Shown here: in pieces, positions 1-8,114 of the stretch
Position numbering within the stretch: the stretch's first letter is position 1
Layout: each line of letters opens with the position of its first letter
Source: UBA4717 sp045577925
Lineage (GTDB): Bacteria; Bacillota; Clostridia; Oscillospirales; CAG-272
Length of the DNA: 64,000 nucleotides
Assembly (NCBI GenBank): GCA_045577925.1
Contig: JAZNJH010000008.1
Coordinates: 1-64,000 of the forward strand
Direction of reading: 5' to 3'
Translations under genes and position numbers: made by a program
The notes under the pieces: generated by a model
Seen by the model: the letters and a program-made list of their open reading frames with translations, nothing else
The model's database searches: none
Told to the model about the DNA's origin: nothing

Positions 1-3000
1 TGGCCTCCGACTTCTCAGGCAACGTTCGGACTTAAGCCGTTTGAATATGACGCAGATGCTGCGGCGTACATAGATCATCTTACGCTTGATATGATAAAGA
101 TGATATCGGGCGGATACAGTATTCCGGAAGATTTTAATGCAAAGTTTGGCATCGATCCTGATGATAAGGATATCAGTGTTTCCACAAGATTCGCGCTTGA
201 AAACACGCAGCTCAGGGATGAGAACCGCAGACTGCAGAGGCAGAACGTTTATTATCAGAAAAAAGAAGCGGGAAACATCAGAGAGCAGGCTGCGGCATAT
301 GAAAACATCCGCAAGCTCAAGGACGTTATAAGAAAGGAACGCGCAGAGCGTAAAAACTATCAAAAAAGGCTCAAAAAAATTGAAGAAGCCGAGCGCAAGA
401 AGATTTTCGAGAAGGAAAAGAGTGAGCTTTTAAAGATTATGCATTCGCTTTCAACTCGAAAGAGGCTTCCGATTGCAACGAAGGAGCAGATAAAGGCTCT
501 TATAGGTGATTTTGATACGGAGCATAAGAGCATGAAAGAGGGCAGCGCAACGTTCAATGAGCTGACAAAGCTTAAAGAGTCGTATGAAGCGATAGTTGCG
601 CATGACCCCGATTATAGTGACCCTCACATTAAAGCAATATGTGAAAATCTTGAAAAGCGGCACATTGACCAGCTTGACCGTGATGAGGTGCGTAAGCTTA
701 CCGATGCGCTCAAGGCTATCGCTCATAATATCAAGCAGATAGAAACAGACAAGTTTATCGGCATTAAAGAGGAGCGCACTATAAGCGAAGCTGCAGGAAA
801 GGAAATGGAAATTATTCCGGCTGCACCGATATTCAAGCTTGCAGACCAACGTTTGAAAAATCCCCTTGCAAACGATACGTGGCACTCGATGTTTGATAAA
901 TTTGCATACACGTTTCTTACGCCCGAAAACGGAATTAAGCGCATGGTTGGGTATGACTCGGATTCTATGCTTTTGAAGCTGACTTTAGCGCTTGATGAAG
1001 GCGTTGACAGAGCAGACATGTTCAAGATACAGGCGCAGAGAAAGTTTGAAAAATTCATGCGTGATAAAAAGCTTATGAAGGATCTTATGAAACGCAAGCT
1101 GAGTATTGAAACAAGAAAAGGTAAAATCGATATAAGCGCAGGCTTTATGATATCGCTTTATCTTAACTCAAAAAATGATGATAATATGAGGCACATATCG
1201 GGCGGCGGGATAACTATACCCGATTATCAGCGCTACATAAGAGGGCTTGAATCGAGCTATGACCAACATGCTCATGAAAACGTGCAAATAACCAAGGAGC
1301 AGATAGAGGAAGCGGCAAAGCAACTGAGCCAAAAGGAGCTTGCGTTTGCAAAAGAGGTGTCCGATTATTTTAACAACATGAATAAAACTGCTATAAACTA
1401 CGTTTCGCTTTTGCTTAACGGATACGAAAAGGCGACGGTTGAAAAGTATTTTCCTATAATAAGCAACAAAAACTATTTAAAGCAGAGCTTTGTTGTAGAG
1501 GGAGCAAACGGCTTGCCCTCACTTAGTTTCGGAAGTCTCAATGACCGTAAGCAGGATTCGAACGATCCGGTATTGCTTTTCAACGTTGTTGACATACTTG
1601 CCAAGTCGATAAACGAAACGTCGCTTTATTACGGTTTGGCCATACCTATGCACAATTTCAAAAAGTTATATAACACGACGCTTGTAAAATACAATGCCGA
1701 AAAAATGACAGACAGAATGATGCAGGCAGACGACGTGACGAAAAGACTCAATCAGAGTATGGCGCAGAGAACTTTGTGGAGATCTGTGCGCGCTAACACG
1801 GACAAAGAAGTTTCTTCGCTCAGGGCTGTTATTGAAAAGAAGTGGGGCAAGTCGGCAAATAAGTTTATAGAGGACTTTTTGAAGGACGTTGCCGGCATAA
1901 AAGTTAAGGATGAGCGTGTTGGCGCAAAGATTTCAAGGTGGCTTCGCGGTAATTATGCAAAGAGCGTACTTTCGTATAACTTATCAACGACTGCCGTTCA
2001 GGCCTCGGGACTTGCCGCCGCAGGTTCGGTTGTTGGCATGGACAGCGTTGTAAAGGCTTATACGCACAGGAGAAAGGTATCTGCGTATGAAAAGAGCAAC
2101 GACGTTGAGTTCGAAAGGCTTATTGAAAAATACTCTCCATTATTGTGGCGACGTATGAAAGGTTATTCCGAGCAGGAGCTCGGCGACTTTGCAAACGAGA
2201 TGAAAAGCGGCATTATTGCAAAAAACATAGAAGCTGACTTACCCGATATGATTACAGAGGTTATTGAGAGGGCAGGAAACAAAGCGGGAGAATGGAAAGC
2301 GGACAAGGTTAAAAGGCTTGCCGCATGGTACATTTCAAAGTCTGCGCCGAACCTCAGACGAGGAAGCGAAGAATATAACAGCCTTCTTGAAAAGATAAGC
2401 AAAAAGATAGAGGACAAGCTGCAGGCCGACAGATATCTTGACTGGCTCACTCGTATGGACTTATGGACTGTTAAGAGCATATGGAAGGCGGCTGAATATC
2501 ACACGGACAAGAATTACAAAAATCTTGAGAGGGGTACAGACGCTTATTTCAAGCAGGTGGCAAAGACATTTAATGAGGCGGTGAAGAAAACACAGCCTAA
2601 CAGCACGGTTATGCAACGCCCGAAGATTATGAGGCACGGCAGTGTTTTTGATTTTCTTACGTTTATGAAATCTCAGACGTATGCAAATTTCAACGTTTTA
2701 TATGACGCTTACAATGAGTACAGAATTACGCGCTATAAATTGGCTCATTCTACGCCTGCAAATAATCCGCAGGCGGTAAAGCTTGCAAACGAAAAAATGA
2801 GGCTTGCGAGAAATAAGCTAAGGGATGCAATCCTTGCGCAGATGCTTCAGTCGCTTATAACTGCTTACATGAGGCTTGCGGCGAAAGCTTTGCTTGGCAA
2901 GACGGATGAATACGAGGAAGAAGACGGAACGATGTCCTTTTGGTCTATACATAAGGAAGTGCTCGGCGATTTTGTGACGGGTATGGTTGAGCCGTTTCCG

Positions 3001-3534
3001 TTTATTGACCTTGCGGTTAACACTGTTCGGTCATACTTGGATTACGGAAGCGTAACACTTCAAGGCGTTTTTGATAACACGCATGTTGGCATGCTTGATG
3101 ATCTTCTCGCGGTTGCAGGCGATATGCTTGATAATGCAGATAAAGGCGAAGACGTTATAAATAACGGTATTATTTATGATTTGGCTCTTGGCTTATCGCA
3201 GTTTTTAGGAAAGCCGGTTAAAAACGTTGTTAACGTTATTTCCGCTCCGTTTAAGCTATATGCAGAGATAGAAGCAGGCAACGGTTATGCCGGTAATTTT
3301 GCAAAGCTTGCTGTTACGCATAACCTCTACGAGACGAAGAACGGCAAGAAGCAGCTGACTTCAAAGGCTGTTGAGGTTGCGGCGTGGGCTTATATCAACG
3401 ACTATGACGGTGACTTTGCTGCTATTGAGGACGAGATCAAAAAGAGCGGCGTTACTGACAAATCGAGAGAACTTGACCGCGTAAAGACTAAGGCTGAAAA
3501 GCTTTTGAAAGAAAAAGAAGAAAAAAGGAAGTAA
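1..3534 (+). CDS. Large phage virion-associated protein, 5' end outside window
   Basis: The frame is open from the first base, so the first ATG at 91 is probably internal and the gene starts left of the window; at least 1178 residues are present. The first quarter after the ATG is strongly charged and helical (coiled-coil-like, rich in Glu, Lys and Arg). The middle contains hydrophobic stretches, and a segment near 2930-3250 has several amphipathic or membrane-like helices. Size, low cysteine content and position just before the tail fibre fit a large internal virion or polyvalent structural protein, but I do not recognise a catalytic motif. An injection or tape-measure-like role is an inference. 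The stop is followed by a hairpin and then the tail-fibre gene. Confidence 0.6.
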   Translation, partial: WPPTSQATFGLKPFEYDADAAAYIDHLTLDMIKMISGGYSIPEDFNAKFGIDPDDKDISVSTRFALENTQLRDENRRLQRQNVYYQKKEAGNIREQAAAYENIRKLKDVIRKERAERKNYQKRLKKIEEAERKKIFEKEKSELLKIMHSLSTRKRLPIATKEQIKALIGDFDTEHKSMKEGSATFNELTKLKESYEAIVAHDPDYSDPHIKAICENLEKRHIDQLDRDEVRKLTDALKAIAHNIKQIETDKFIGIKEERTISEAAGKEMEIIPAAPIFKLADQRLKNPLANDTWHSMFDKFAYTFLTPENGIKRMVGYDSDSMLLKLTLALDEGVDRADMFKIQAQRKFEKFMRDKKLMKDLMKRKLSIETRKGKIDISAGFMISLYLNSKNDDNMRHISGGGITIPDYQRYIRGLESSYDQHAHENVQITKEQIEEAAKQLSQKELAFAKEVSDYFNNMNKTAINYVSLLLNGYEKATVEKYFPIISNKNYLKQSFVVEGANGLPSLSFGSLNDRKQDSNDPVLLFNVVDILAKSINETSLYYGLAIPMHNFKKLYNTTLVKYNAEKMTDRMMQADDVTKRLNQSMAQRTLWRSVRANTDKEVSSLRAVIEKKWGKSANKFIEDFLKDVAGIKVKDERVGAKISRWLRGNYAKSVLSYNLSTTAVQASGLAAAGSVVGMDSVVKAYTHRRKVSAYEKSNDVEFERLIEKYSPLLWRRMKGYSEQELGDFANEMKSGIIAKNIEADLPDMITEVIERAGNKAGEWKADKVKRLAAWYISKSAPNLRRGSEEYNSLLEKISKKIEDKLQADRYLDWLTRMDLWTVKSIWKAAEYHTDKNYKNLERGTDAYFKQVAKTFNEAVKKTQPNSTVMQRPKIMRHGSVFDFLTFMKSQTYANFNVLYDAYNEYRITRYKLAHSTPANNPQAVKLANEKMRLARNKLRDAILAQMLQSLITAYMRLAAKALLGKTDEYEEEDGTMSFWSIHKEVLGDFVTGMVEPFPFIDLAVNTVRSYLDYGSVTLQGVFDNTHVGMLDDLLAVAGDMLDNADKGEDVINNGIIYDLALGLSQFLGKPVKNVVNVISAPFKLYAEIEAGNGYAGNFAKLAVTHNLYETKNGKKQLTSKAVEVAAWAYINDYDGDFAAIEDEIKKSGVTDKSRELDRVKTKAEKLLKEKEEKRK

Positions 3535-3581
3535 GTGTTAAAGACAAACGGACTTTAAAATGGTATTATGATGTTGGAAGG

Positions 3582-3609
3582 GCAAAGCCGTCGTGTATGG
3601 CGGCTTTGC
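3582..3609 (+). other. Hairpin between phage structural genes
   Basis: A perfect 9-bp inverted repeat (GCAAAGCCG / CGGCTTTGC) with a 10-nt loop lies between the large virion gene and the tail fibre. There is no T run after it, so it is not a classical terminator. It may be an mRNA-processing or stability hairpin. It also argues against the upstream ATG at 3568 as the tail-fibre start, since that would place the hairpin inside the coding region. Confidence 0.5.
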
Positions 3610-3633
3610 AACTATGGAAAGGATGATTATATT

Positions 3634-5313
3634 ATGCTTGAAATTATGATGCACGATGACGACAGTTTATCGGTGCACGGGCAGGGCTTTAAATACGGTG
3701 AGTCCGGGCGCATTGTATATGTGAATATTCACGAGTCGCAAATTAACAAATATTCGGCAAGCGGACTTGAGTTTATAGGCGCGGCGCTTATGCTTCATGA
3801 CATTGCAAGCTCGGCAACTACGGGGGTTCCGCTTACAGAGCTTGAAGTGCCTGAAAGCGAGACTGACGAATATGCAACAATGCGACGAGAGGGATACAAG
3901 CTTTTTGTTTCAGATCCTATAACAGCCGAGATTACCACTGCAGGCAAGATGTTTGTTGCTTATATGAGTTTGAGATACACGGATCTTATAACGCGCAAGA
4001 GTGATCCCGCGAAGCTTACGGTGTACATGTTGCCCGATTCGGATGAGGCGATAGACAACCCCGGACTTCGCGGCAAGGGGCTTGAACTGCTCGTTGAATG
4101 GAGCTTGAGGCTCAGTACTGTGGCGGAGAAGGTTAACCGGGCAGAAGCGGCCAGAAGAGAATCTGAAGAAATATTAGCGTATGTTCGCACCGCGCAGAAC
4201 AAGATAAGAGACGCGAAGATAGAAAGCGAAGAAGCGGCATTAGTGGCAGAAGACGCAGCAGAAGCAGCGCAGGCGTCTGCTCAAGAGGCGGCAAGCTCGG
4301 CAACGTTGGCGGCGCAGTCAGCGACAGATGCAAAAGGCGCGGCGCAGACTGCACAAGCGGCAAAAGACGCGGCGGTGGAAGCTTCGCACCCGCCGTACAT
4401 TGGTGATAATGGTAATTGGTACGTGTGGAGCACAGACGTGCTTGATTTTATAGACTCGGGAAAGCCGTCTCGCGGAGAAAAGGGAAATAAGGGCGATAAA
4501 GGTGACAAGGGAAATCCGGGATATACGCCGCAGCGCGGTACTGATTATTTTACCGAAGAGGACAAGGCGGAATGGAAAACGACCACAGAAAAGCTTGTTG
4601 AGACCGCTGTTAATGAGGCTCTTGGTGTACAGGGTGGAAGCATTGATCTTCCCGAAAAGGACACGCTTGAAAACATGAGCTGGTCGGACATATCAAAGGT
4701 ATGCCGCGCCGGGTATGCTTCAAAGTATTTCGAAGTTGGCGATAAAAAGACAATAACGTGCGGATCAAGCACGTATATTGTTGATCTTATTGACTTTGAT
4801 CATGATACACCGTCTGATATTATAAGCTACGGCAGAAGCCGTGCCGGTGTTACGTTTGCGCTTCATGGGGTAGCCTCTTCTTCGCCTATGAGCAATCCCA
4901 ACAGCAGTGACCCTTCTAATACAAAGGGCTGGGATGGTTCGTACATGAGAAACACAAAGCTTGCTTCGGTTTTTGAGGAGCTTGCTGATGATTTGAAGAG
5001 CGTTATTGTTTCTGTGAACAAACTGACGTCTATTGGCGGTATGTCTTCTGAACTTGCACTTAGCGAGGATAATTTGTTCCTGCTTGCGGAAAGTGAGATA
5101 TTTTCTAATATCACATATTCTGCCGCAGGGGAAGGCGCACAGTATGCTTATTATTATACCGGTAACAGCGAGGTGAAGGAGTCGCTTGTATATTGGCTGC
5201 GCTCTCCGTCTGTAAAAGACAATGAAAATTACTGTTTTGTGGGGAAATACGGTGGCGCCGGCGCTGCACCGAGCCATTATTGGCAGAGAATTTCGTTTGC
5301 GTTTTGTGTATAA
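3634..5313 (+). CDS. Phage tail fibre / receptor-binding protein with collagen-like repeat
   Basis: The ATG at 3634 is chosen because GGAAAGGA lies about 10 nt upstream; the frame is open from an ATG at 3568, but that would include the preceding hairpin. The roughly 560-residue protein has a beta-rich N-terminal region, an Ala/Glu-rich coiled coil (about residues 170-255), a short collagen-like stretch (GEKGNKGDKGDKGNPG) followed by GYTPQRGTDYF, a common phage fibre linker, and a C-terminal region containing YWLRSP and ending in SFAFCV. That last pattern is typical of DUF6273-type lectin-like domains. It probably forms trimeric fibres that bind the host surface. Spacing to the next gene is short, consistent with one late transcript. 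Confidence 0.75.
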   Translation: MLEIMMHDDDSLSVHGQGFKYGESGRIVYVNIHESQINKYSASGLEFIGAALMLHDIASSATTGVPLTELEVPESETDEYATMRREGYKLFVSDPITAEITTAGKMFVAYMSLRYTDLITRKSDPAKLTVYMLPDSDEAIDNPGLRGKGLELLVEWSLRLSTVAEKVNRAEAARRESEEILAYVRTAQNKIRDAKIESEEAALVAEDAAEAAQASAQEAASSATLAAQSATDAKGAAQTAQAAKDAAVEASHPPYIGDNGNWYVWSTDVLDFIDSGKPSRGEKGNKGDKGDKGNPGYTPQRGTDYFTEEDKAEWKTTTEKLVETAVNEALGVQGGSIDLPEKDTLENMSWSDISKVCRAGYASKYFEVGDKKTITCGSSTYIVDLIDFDHDTPSDIISYGRSRAGVTFALHGVASSSPMSNPNSSDPSNTKGWDGSYMRNTKLASVFEELADDLKSVIVSVNKLTSIGGMSSELALSEDNLFLLAESEIFSNITYSAAGEGAQYAYYYTGNSEVKESLVYWLRSPSVKDNENYCFVGKYGGAGAAPSHYWQRISFAFCV

Positions 5314-5338
5314 AGCCACATAAAAAGGAGTGATAAAT

Positions 5339-5617
5339 ATGTATCGGATAATTAAAACTGACGGCACGGAGATCGGTATTTGTGAAGACGTGCAGTTTAT
5401 AAAAATAAACGAATACGGCACTTACGTCCCTGCAGGCGAGGAGGAGGCTGTCGGCATTGCGTTTAAAGGAGAGGCTTTTAATCTTATCGGGCACAATGAT
5501 ATTGAGGGCGCTGACACGGCTATATTTGTAAAAACAGACGCAGGAAGTGTACTTGCCGAAAGGATATCATATGCCGAGCTTGAAAAGGCATACAGAGAGG
5601 GGGTAGAGAGCGCATGA
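5339..5617 (+). CDS. Small phage tail-region protein, unknown function
   Basis: The frame opens at a GTG at 5330, but AAGGAG at 5325-5330 sits 8 nt before the ATG at 5339, which decides the start. The product is 92 residues, acidic, with no signal peptide or membrane helix, beginning MYRIIKTDG. Small proteins of this kind are common directly after tail-fibre genes in Firmicutes phages and may act as fibre chaperones or accessory baseplate parts, which is inference. Its stop codon overlaps the next start (ATGA at 5614-5617), suggesting translational coupling. Confidence 0.65.
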   Translation: MYRIIKTDGTEIGICEDVQFIKINEYGTYVPAGEEEAVGIAFKGEAFNLIGHNDIEGADTAIFVKTDAGSVLAERISYAELEKAYREGVESA

Positions 5618-6084
5618 GCGGACAGGAAATTATTCTTGACGTATTTTTAAGGCAGGGAAAGGCTGACGCGCTCGAGCTTCGAAATGCGGCTATCAACATG
5701 GACGGCACGGCAATAATTGCCCAAGAAGAAAAGATACCGGCGTTTGATCCCGGCAAGGATTATTCGTCCTGGCCTGCCGGTTCTCCTGTGTACGATATGG
5801 TTGACGGGTACAAACAGGTTTTTAAATTGCTTATACCGCACAATGCAGCACATTATCCTGATGTTCGCCCGAACAACAACAGGACGTTATGGAGTATCAC
5901 GCATACGAAGGACGCGGCAAAGGCGAAGCCGTATATTGCGCCAAGCGGAGTGAGCGGTCTTTATATGAAAGGCGAGGTATGCACGGATCCTAATTCGGAA
6001 GACCCGACAGCTGTTTACAAATCGAACGTTGACAATAATGCGTACTCGCCGAGTGAGTACCCTGCTAACTGGACTGTGGTGTAG
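5614..6084 (+). CDS. Phage tail protein with C-terminal carbohydrate-binding-like segment
   Basis: The 156-residue product starts in an ATGA overlap with the previous gene. The last 50 residues contain YMKGEVCTDP, a run of Asn/Asp residues and SPSEYPANW, a pattern seen in chitin-binding-like modules (CBM5/12 type) at the ends of phage tail accessory proteins. The middle part is Pro- and aromatic-rich (YSSWPAGSPVYD). A role in glycan contact at the tail tip is likely but not proven. It lies between the fibre gene and the lysis genes. Confidence 0.6.
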   Translation: MSGQEIILDVFLRQGKADALELRNAAINMDGTAIIAQEEKIPAFDPGKDYSSWPAGSPVYDMVDGYKQVFKLLIPHNAAHYPDVRPNNNRTLWSITHTKDAAKAKPYIAPSGVSGLYMKGEVCTDPNSEDPTAVYKSNVDNNAYSPSEYPANWTVV

Positions 6085-6101
6085 GAAGGCGGTGAGGACG
6101 T

Positions 6102-6338
6102 ATGACGTGGGAAATAGTTGTGGGACTTATCGCGCTTGTTGGTGCGGTCATTAGTGTTACTACGCCTATTTTAAAGCTTAACACGAGCATTACCAAGCTT
6201 AACTGCTCTATTGATGCATTAAATGACGGTTTGGCTACAAGCAACAAGAGGATAGCAGAACATGGCAAGCAGATAGATGATCATGAGCACAGAATAACTA
6301 TTCTTGAAACGTATCATGATGGAAGGGAGCGTGAGTGA
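6102..6338 (+). CDS. XhlA-like phage hemolysin / lysis accessory protein
   Basis: The 78-residue protein has one N-terminal hydrophobic segment (about residues 4-24, VVGLIALVGAVISV) followed by a helical region with heptad-like spacing and a charged C-terminus. This layout fits the XhlA-type proteins that accompany holin and endolysin genes in Firmicutes phages. A GGAGG-like site (GGCGGTGAGG) precedes the ATG. It ends one base before the endolysin start, so the two are probably translated together. Confidence 0.6.
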   Translation: MTWEIVVGLIALVGAVISVTTPILKLNTSITKLNCSIDALNDGLATSNKRIAEHGKQIDDHEHRITILETYHDGRERE

Positions 6339-6339
6339 T

Positions 6340-7023
6340 ATGATGATATTGCCATTCAGCAAGGGAAACGTGAAAATCACTTCACGTTACGGCAACAGGA
6401 CTCTTTACGGAGTCACGGCCTTTCATCCTGGTCTTGATCTTGTCGGCACAAAGACTGACGAGGTCGTATCTGTATCAAACGGTGTGGTGCTGTGGTCGCA
6501 GATCGTGACGGACAAGTCCAATCCAACGTGGGAGTGGGGGAATTACGTTGCTGTCAGAGGTGATGACGGTAATACTATTTATTACTGTCACCTGAGCAAG
6601 AGGCTTGTTTCTGCAGGTCAGAGAGTAAAAGCCGGTGACGTTATCGGCATTATGGGGAGCACCGGGCATTCTACCGGTCCGCATCTTCACTTCGAAGTGC
6701 GCCCGGGTAACCTGAAAGCAACAGATGCGGCGGTATACCTGAATTTGCCTAATGCGATATGCGAGATCAGCGAGAGGGAGTATTATTCCGATGAGGTCGT
6801 TAAAGCTTGCGGATTTACAGATTCTACAAGGGCATACATAAACAAATATGCCTGGTCGGCTGATTTATGGCGCAAGCTTGCGTTTGCTATGCGTGCCAAA
6901 GAGGGCAAGTGTGGCCGACAGGGCGTTATAAAGAGACTCGGACTTCTTCCGCACACGGTCAAGTACATAGATGCGTACACGTTCGCAAATGACCTTTGGC
7001 GCAAGCTTGGGGAAAATATGTAA
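6340..7023 (+). CDS. Phage endolysin, peptidase M23 family
   Basis: The protein is 227 residues from the ATG at 6340, preceded by GGAAGGGAG; a longer frame from 6304 overlaps the upstream gene and is less likely. The M23 metallopeptidase signature is complete: HPGLD (H29, D33) and GHSTGPHLHFEV (HxH at H115 and H117), with H84 as a further candidate active-site His. M23 enzymes cut peptide cross-links in peptidoglycan. The C-terminus carries two related motifs, YINKYAWSADLWRKL (about 166) and YIDAYTFANDLWRKL (about 209), 43 residues apart, probably a small duplicated wall-binding or dimer module. No signal peptide is seen, so release would depend on the holin encoded downstream. Confidence 0.85.
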   Translation: MMILPFSKGNVKITSRYGNRTLYGVTAFHPGLDLVGTKTDEVVSVSNGVVLWSQIVTDKSNPTWEWGNYVAVRGDDGNTIYYCHLSKRLVSAGQRVKAGDVIGIMGSTGHSTGPHLHFEVRPGNLKATDAAVYLNLPNAICEISEREYYSDEVVKACGFTDSTRAYINKYAWSADLWRKLAFAMRAKEGKCGRQGVIKRLGLLPHTVKYIDAYTFANDLWRKLGENM

Positions 7024-7039
7024 TATAAGGAGATTAAAA

Positions 7040-7315
7040 ATGGGTTCGGAACAGTTTACAAATCTAGTAAAAAGGGTTATTGTAGAATATGCTAACAAAC
7101 ACCTTGATAAAAGCGATAAAAAAGAGATAACAGAGGACGATGTTTTTATCGTGTGGCAGTGTAAAACTCTGCAAAACAACAAGGTTCTTGCAAGCACAAC
7201 ACTTTTCGATGGCATGTATTACGAGCTTACTTATAATGGTGACAAGCAGGAATGCTATGTAGATGCTTATAAGAAGTGGGAAAACTATTCTATTGATTGT
7301 AAGGAGATAATTTAA
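7040..7315 (+). CDS. DUF6275 family phage protein
   Basis: The ATG at 7040 has AAGGAGA 7 nt upstream. The product is about 91 residues and reads as a small single-domain protein with the conserved-looking core ITEDDVFIVWQCKTLQN followed by MYYELTYNGDK. I recognise this as the DUF6275 pattern seen between endolysin and holin genes of Clostridia prophages. Its function is unknown. The stop overlaps the holin start by one base (TAATG), so the two are translationally coupled. Confidence 0.75.
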   Translation: MGSEQFTNLVKRVIVEYANKHLDKSDKKEITEDDVFIVWQCKTLQNNKVLASTTLFDGMYYELTYNGDKQECYVDAYKKWENYSIDCKEII

Positions 7316-7743
7316 TGATTACAGAATTTATAAACGAATACGGTACGATGATACTATACACAATTCTCACCGCTATCGCCGGTTATATTGGTCTTTGGAT
7401 AAAGTCGCTTTATACCAAGTACATAAATGACAAGACGAAGAAGGACGTTGTTGAGACGTGTGTAAAGGCGGTAGAGCAGTTATACAAGGACCTTCACGGA
7501 CAGGAGAAGTACAATGAGGTTGTACTATCGGTAAGCGAGATGCTTGCGGCTAAGGGTATAACGATAACCGAGCTTGAGATAAAAATGCTTATTGAAGCTG
7601 CTGTTGGTGAGTTTAATAATGTGTTCAACAACAGCGGTCCTACAGAGCAGATACCGGAATCAAGCGAAAGCGTGGACGAGGCGGTAGATGAAGCGATAGA
7701 TGAAGCCGAGAGCTCCGGGGAAGAGAAAGAAGCGGTCGTGTGA
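7315..7743 (+). CDS. Phage holin, LLH family
   Basis: The 142-residue protein has one N-terminal membrane helix (about residues 8-30, TMILYTILTAIAGYIGLWI), then a basic stretch, a helical domain with the VETCVKAVEQLYKDLHG motif typical of LLH phage holins, and a strongly acidic tail. Holins open the membrane to let the endolysin reach the wall. AAGGAG at 7301-7306 precedes the ATG. The gene closes the late operon: its stop codon lies in the loop region of an intrinsic terminator, and a tRNA fragment follows. Confidence 0.8.
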   Translation: MITEFINEYGTMILYTILTAIAGYIGLWIKSLYTKYINDKTKKDVVETCVKAVEQLYKDLHGQEKYNEVVLSVSEMLAAKGITITELEIKMLIEAAVGEFNNVFNNSGPTEQIPESSESVDEAVDEAIDEAESSGEEKEAVV

Positions 7744-7755
7744 CCTCTTCTTTTT
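7726..7755 (+). terminator. Intrinsic terminator of the phage lysis operon
   Basis: AAAGAAG-C-GGTC / GACC-T-CTTCTTT forms a stem with one mismatch and a GTGT loop, running into TTTTT. The hairpin overlaps the holin stop codon at 7741-7743. Confidence 0.7.
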
Positions 7756-7820
7756 GACCAAAATACAACACAAAATGCAACAAAACCTGTAAAACACCTT
7801 GTAAATAAAGGAAATATTAC

Positions 7821-7846
7821 GGGTTCGACTCCCCTCGCATCCACCA
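7821..7846 (+). repeat. tRNA 3'-end fragment, probable attR of the prophage
   Basis: The sequence from GGGTTCGACTCCCC to CCACCA is the T-arm, acceptor 3' strand (CGCATCC), discriminator A and encoded CCA of a tRNA. The 5' part of the tRNA is absent: upstream sequence gives no D-arm or anticodon arm, and the T-stem pairing breaks at the base before GGG. This is what remains at the distal end after phage integration into a tRNA gene. The tRNA identity cannot be told from this piece. Confidence 0.75.
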
Positions 7847-7883
7847 AAAAGGAAAACACGCCGAAGAGCGTGTTTTTCTTTTT
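7847..7883 (+). terminator. Terminator after the tRNA fragment
   Basis: AAAAGGAAAACACGC pairs with GCGTGTTTTTCTTTT around the loop CGAAGA and ends in T-rich sequence. It is the native terminator of the disrupted or relocated tRNA. Confidence 0.75.
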
Positions 7884-7897
7884 GAATATAGTATGAA

Positions 7898-7951
7898 GGG
7901 AGTCGAACGGGTCGGAAGTGAATGACTGCCGGTGGCAGTCAGAGCCGACCC
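7898..7951 (+). repeat. Inverted tRNA T-arm fragment plus nested hairpin
   Basis: GGGAGTCGAAC (7898-7908) is the reverse complement of the T-arm in the flanking tRNA fragments. It is followed by an outer stem GGGTCGG / CCGACCC (7909-7915 with 7945-7951) enclosing an inner stem GACTGCC / GGCAGTC (7924-7930 with 7934-7940) with loop GGT. The loop and closing bases, CCGGTGG, recur in the equivalent hairpin downstream of tRNA-Thr at 34111. Confidence 0.7.
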
Positions 7952-7973
7952 AGACCGAGCCCGCAGGCGAGAA

Positions 7974-8013
7974 TTCGACTCCCCTCGCATCCACCAAAAA
8001 GGAAAACACGCCG
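7974..8013 (+). repeat. Second copy of the tRNA 3' end (40-bp direct repeat)
   Basis: The 40 bases here are identical to 7824-7863, an offset of exactly 150 bp. They include the T-loop, acceptor strand, CCA and the start of the terminator stem. The upstream bases do not restore a T-stem, so this is not a functional tRNA. Confidence 0.85.
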
Positions 8014-8034
8014 TTTGGCGTGCTTTGCTTTTTG
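7997..8034 (+). terminator. Terminator-like hairpin after second tRNA copy
   Basis: AAAACACGCC / GGCGTGCTTT with loop GTTT, followed by GCTTTTT. The left arm is shared with the first copy but the right arm has diverged, with compensating changes near the loop. Confidence 0.6.
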
Positions 8035-8114
8035 GTATAAGAAAACCCTGCCATAGTGATATGCACCTCAAAAAGTGTCTAACTGTTGGAGGTCCATATC
8101 ATTACGGGGGATAC

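Larger units (their letters stand above)
1..7846. mobile_element. Right (late) end of an integrated prophage
   Basis: All genes from the left edge to 7743 run on the plus strand in tight succession and have phage-type content: a giant virion-associated protein, a collagen-like tail fibre, small tail proteins, an XhlA-like protein, an M23 endolysin, a DUF6275 protein and an LLH holin. The module ends with a terminator and then a 3' tRNA fragment ending in CCA at 7846, as expected for the attachment site of a phage that integrates into a tRNA gene. The integrase, head and packaging genes and the intact tRNA would lie to the left, outside the window. The exact att core cannot be fixed without the other end. 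Confidence 0.85.

Noticed and set aside
3568..3633. N-terminal extension of the tail fibre from the ATG at 3568
   Set aside because: It would translate through a perfect hairpin and lacks a ribosome site; the ATG at 3634 has one.
4765..5494. Minus-strand frames of 218 and 127 codons
   Set aside because: They are antisense to the tail fibre and the following small gene, have Cys/Arg-rich composition without motifs, and oppose the phage transcription direction.
7494..8071. Two minus-strand open frames of 84 and 190 codons over the tRNA repeats, with translations such as WMRGESN
   Set aside because: They read antisense through tRNA 3' ends and terminators. The recurring peptide comes from the tRNA repeats, not from a gene, and there are no ribosome sites.
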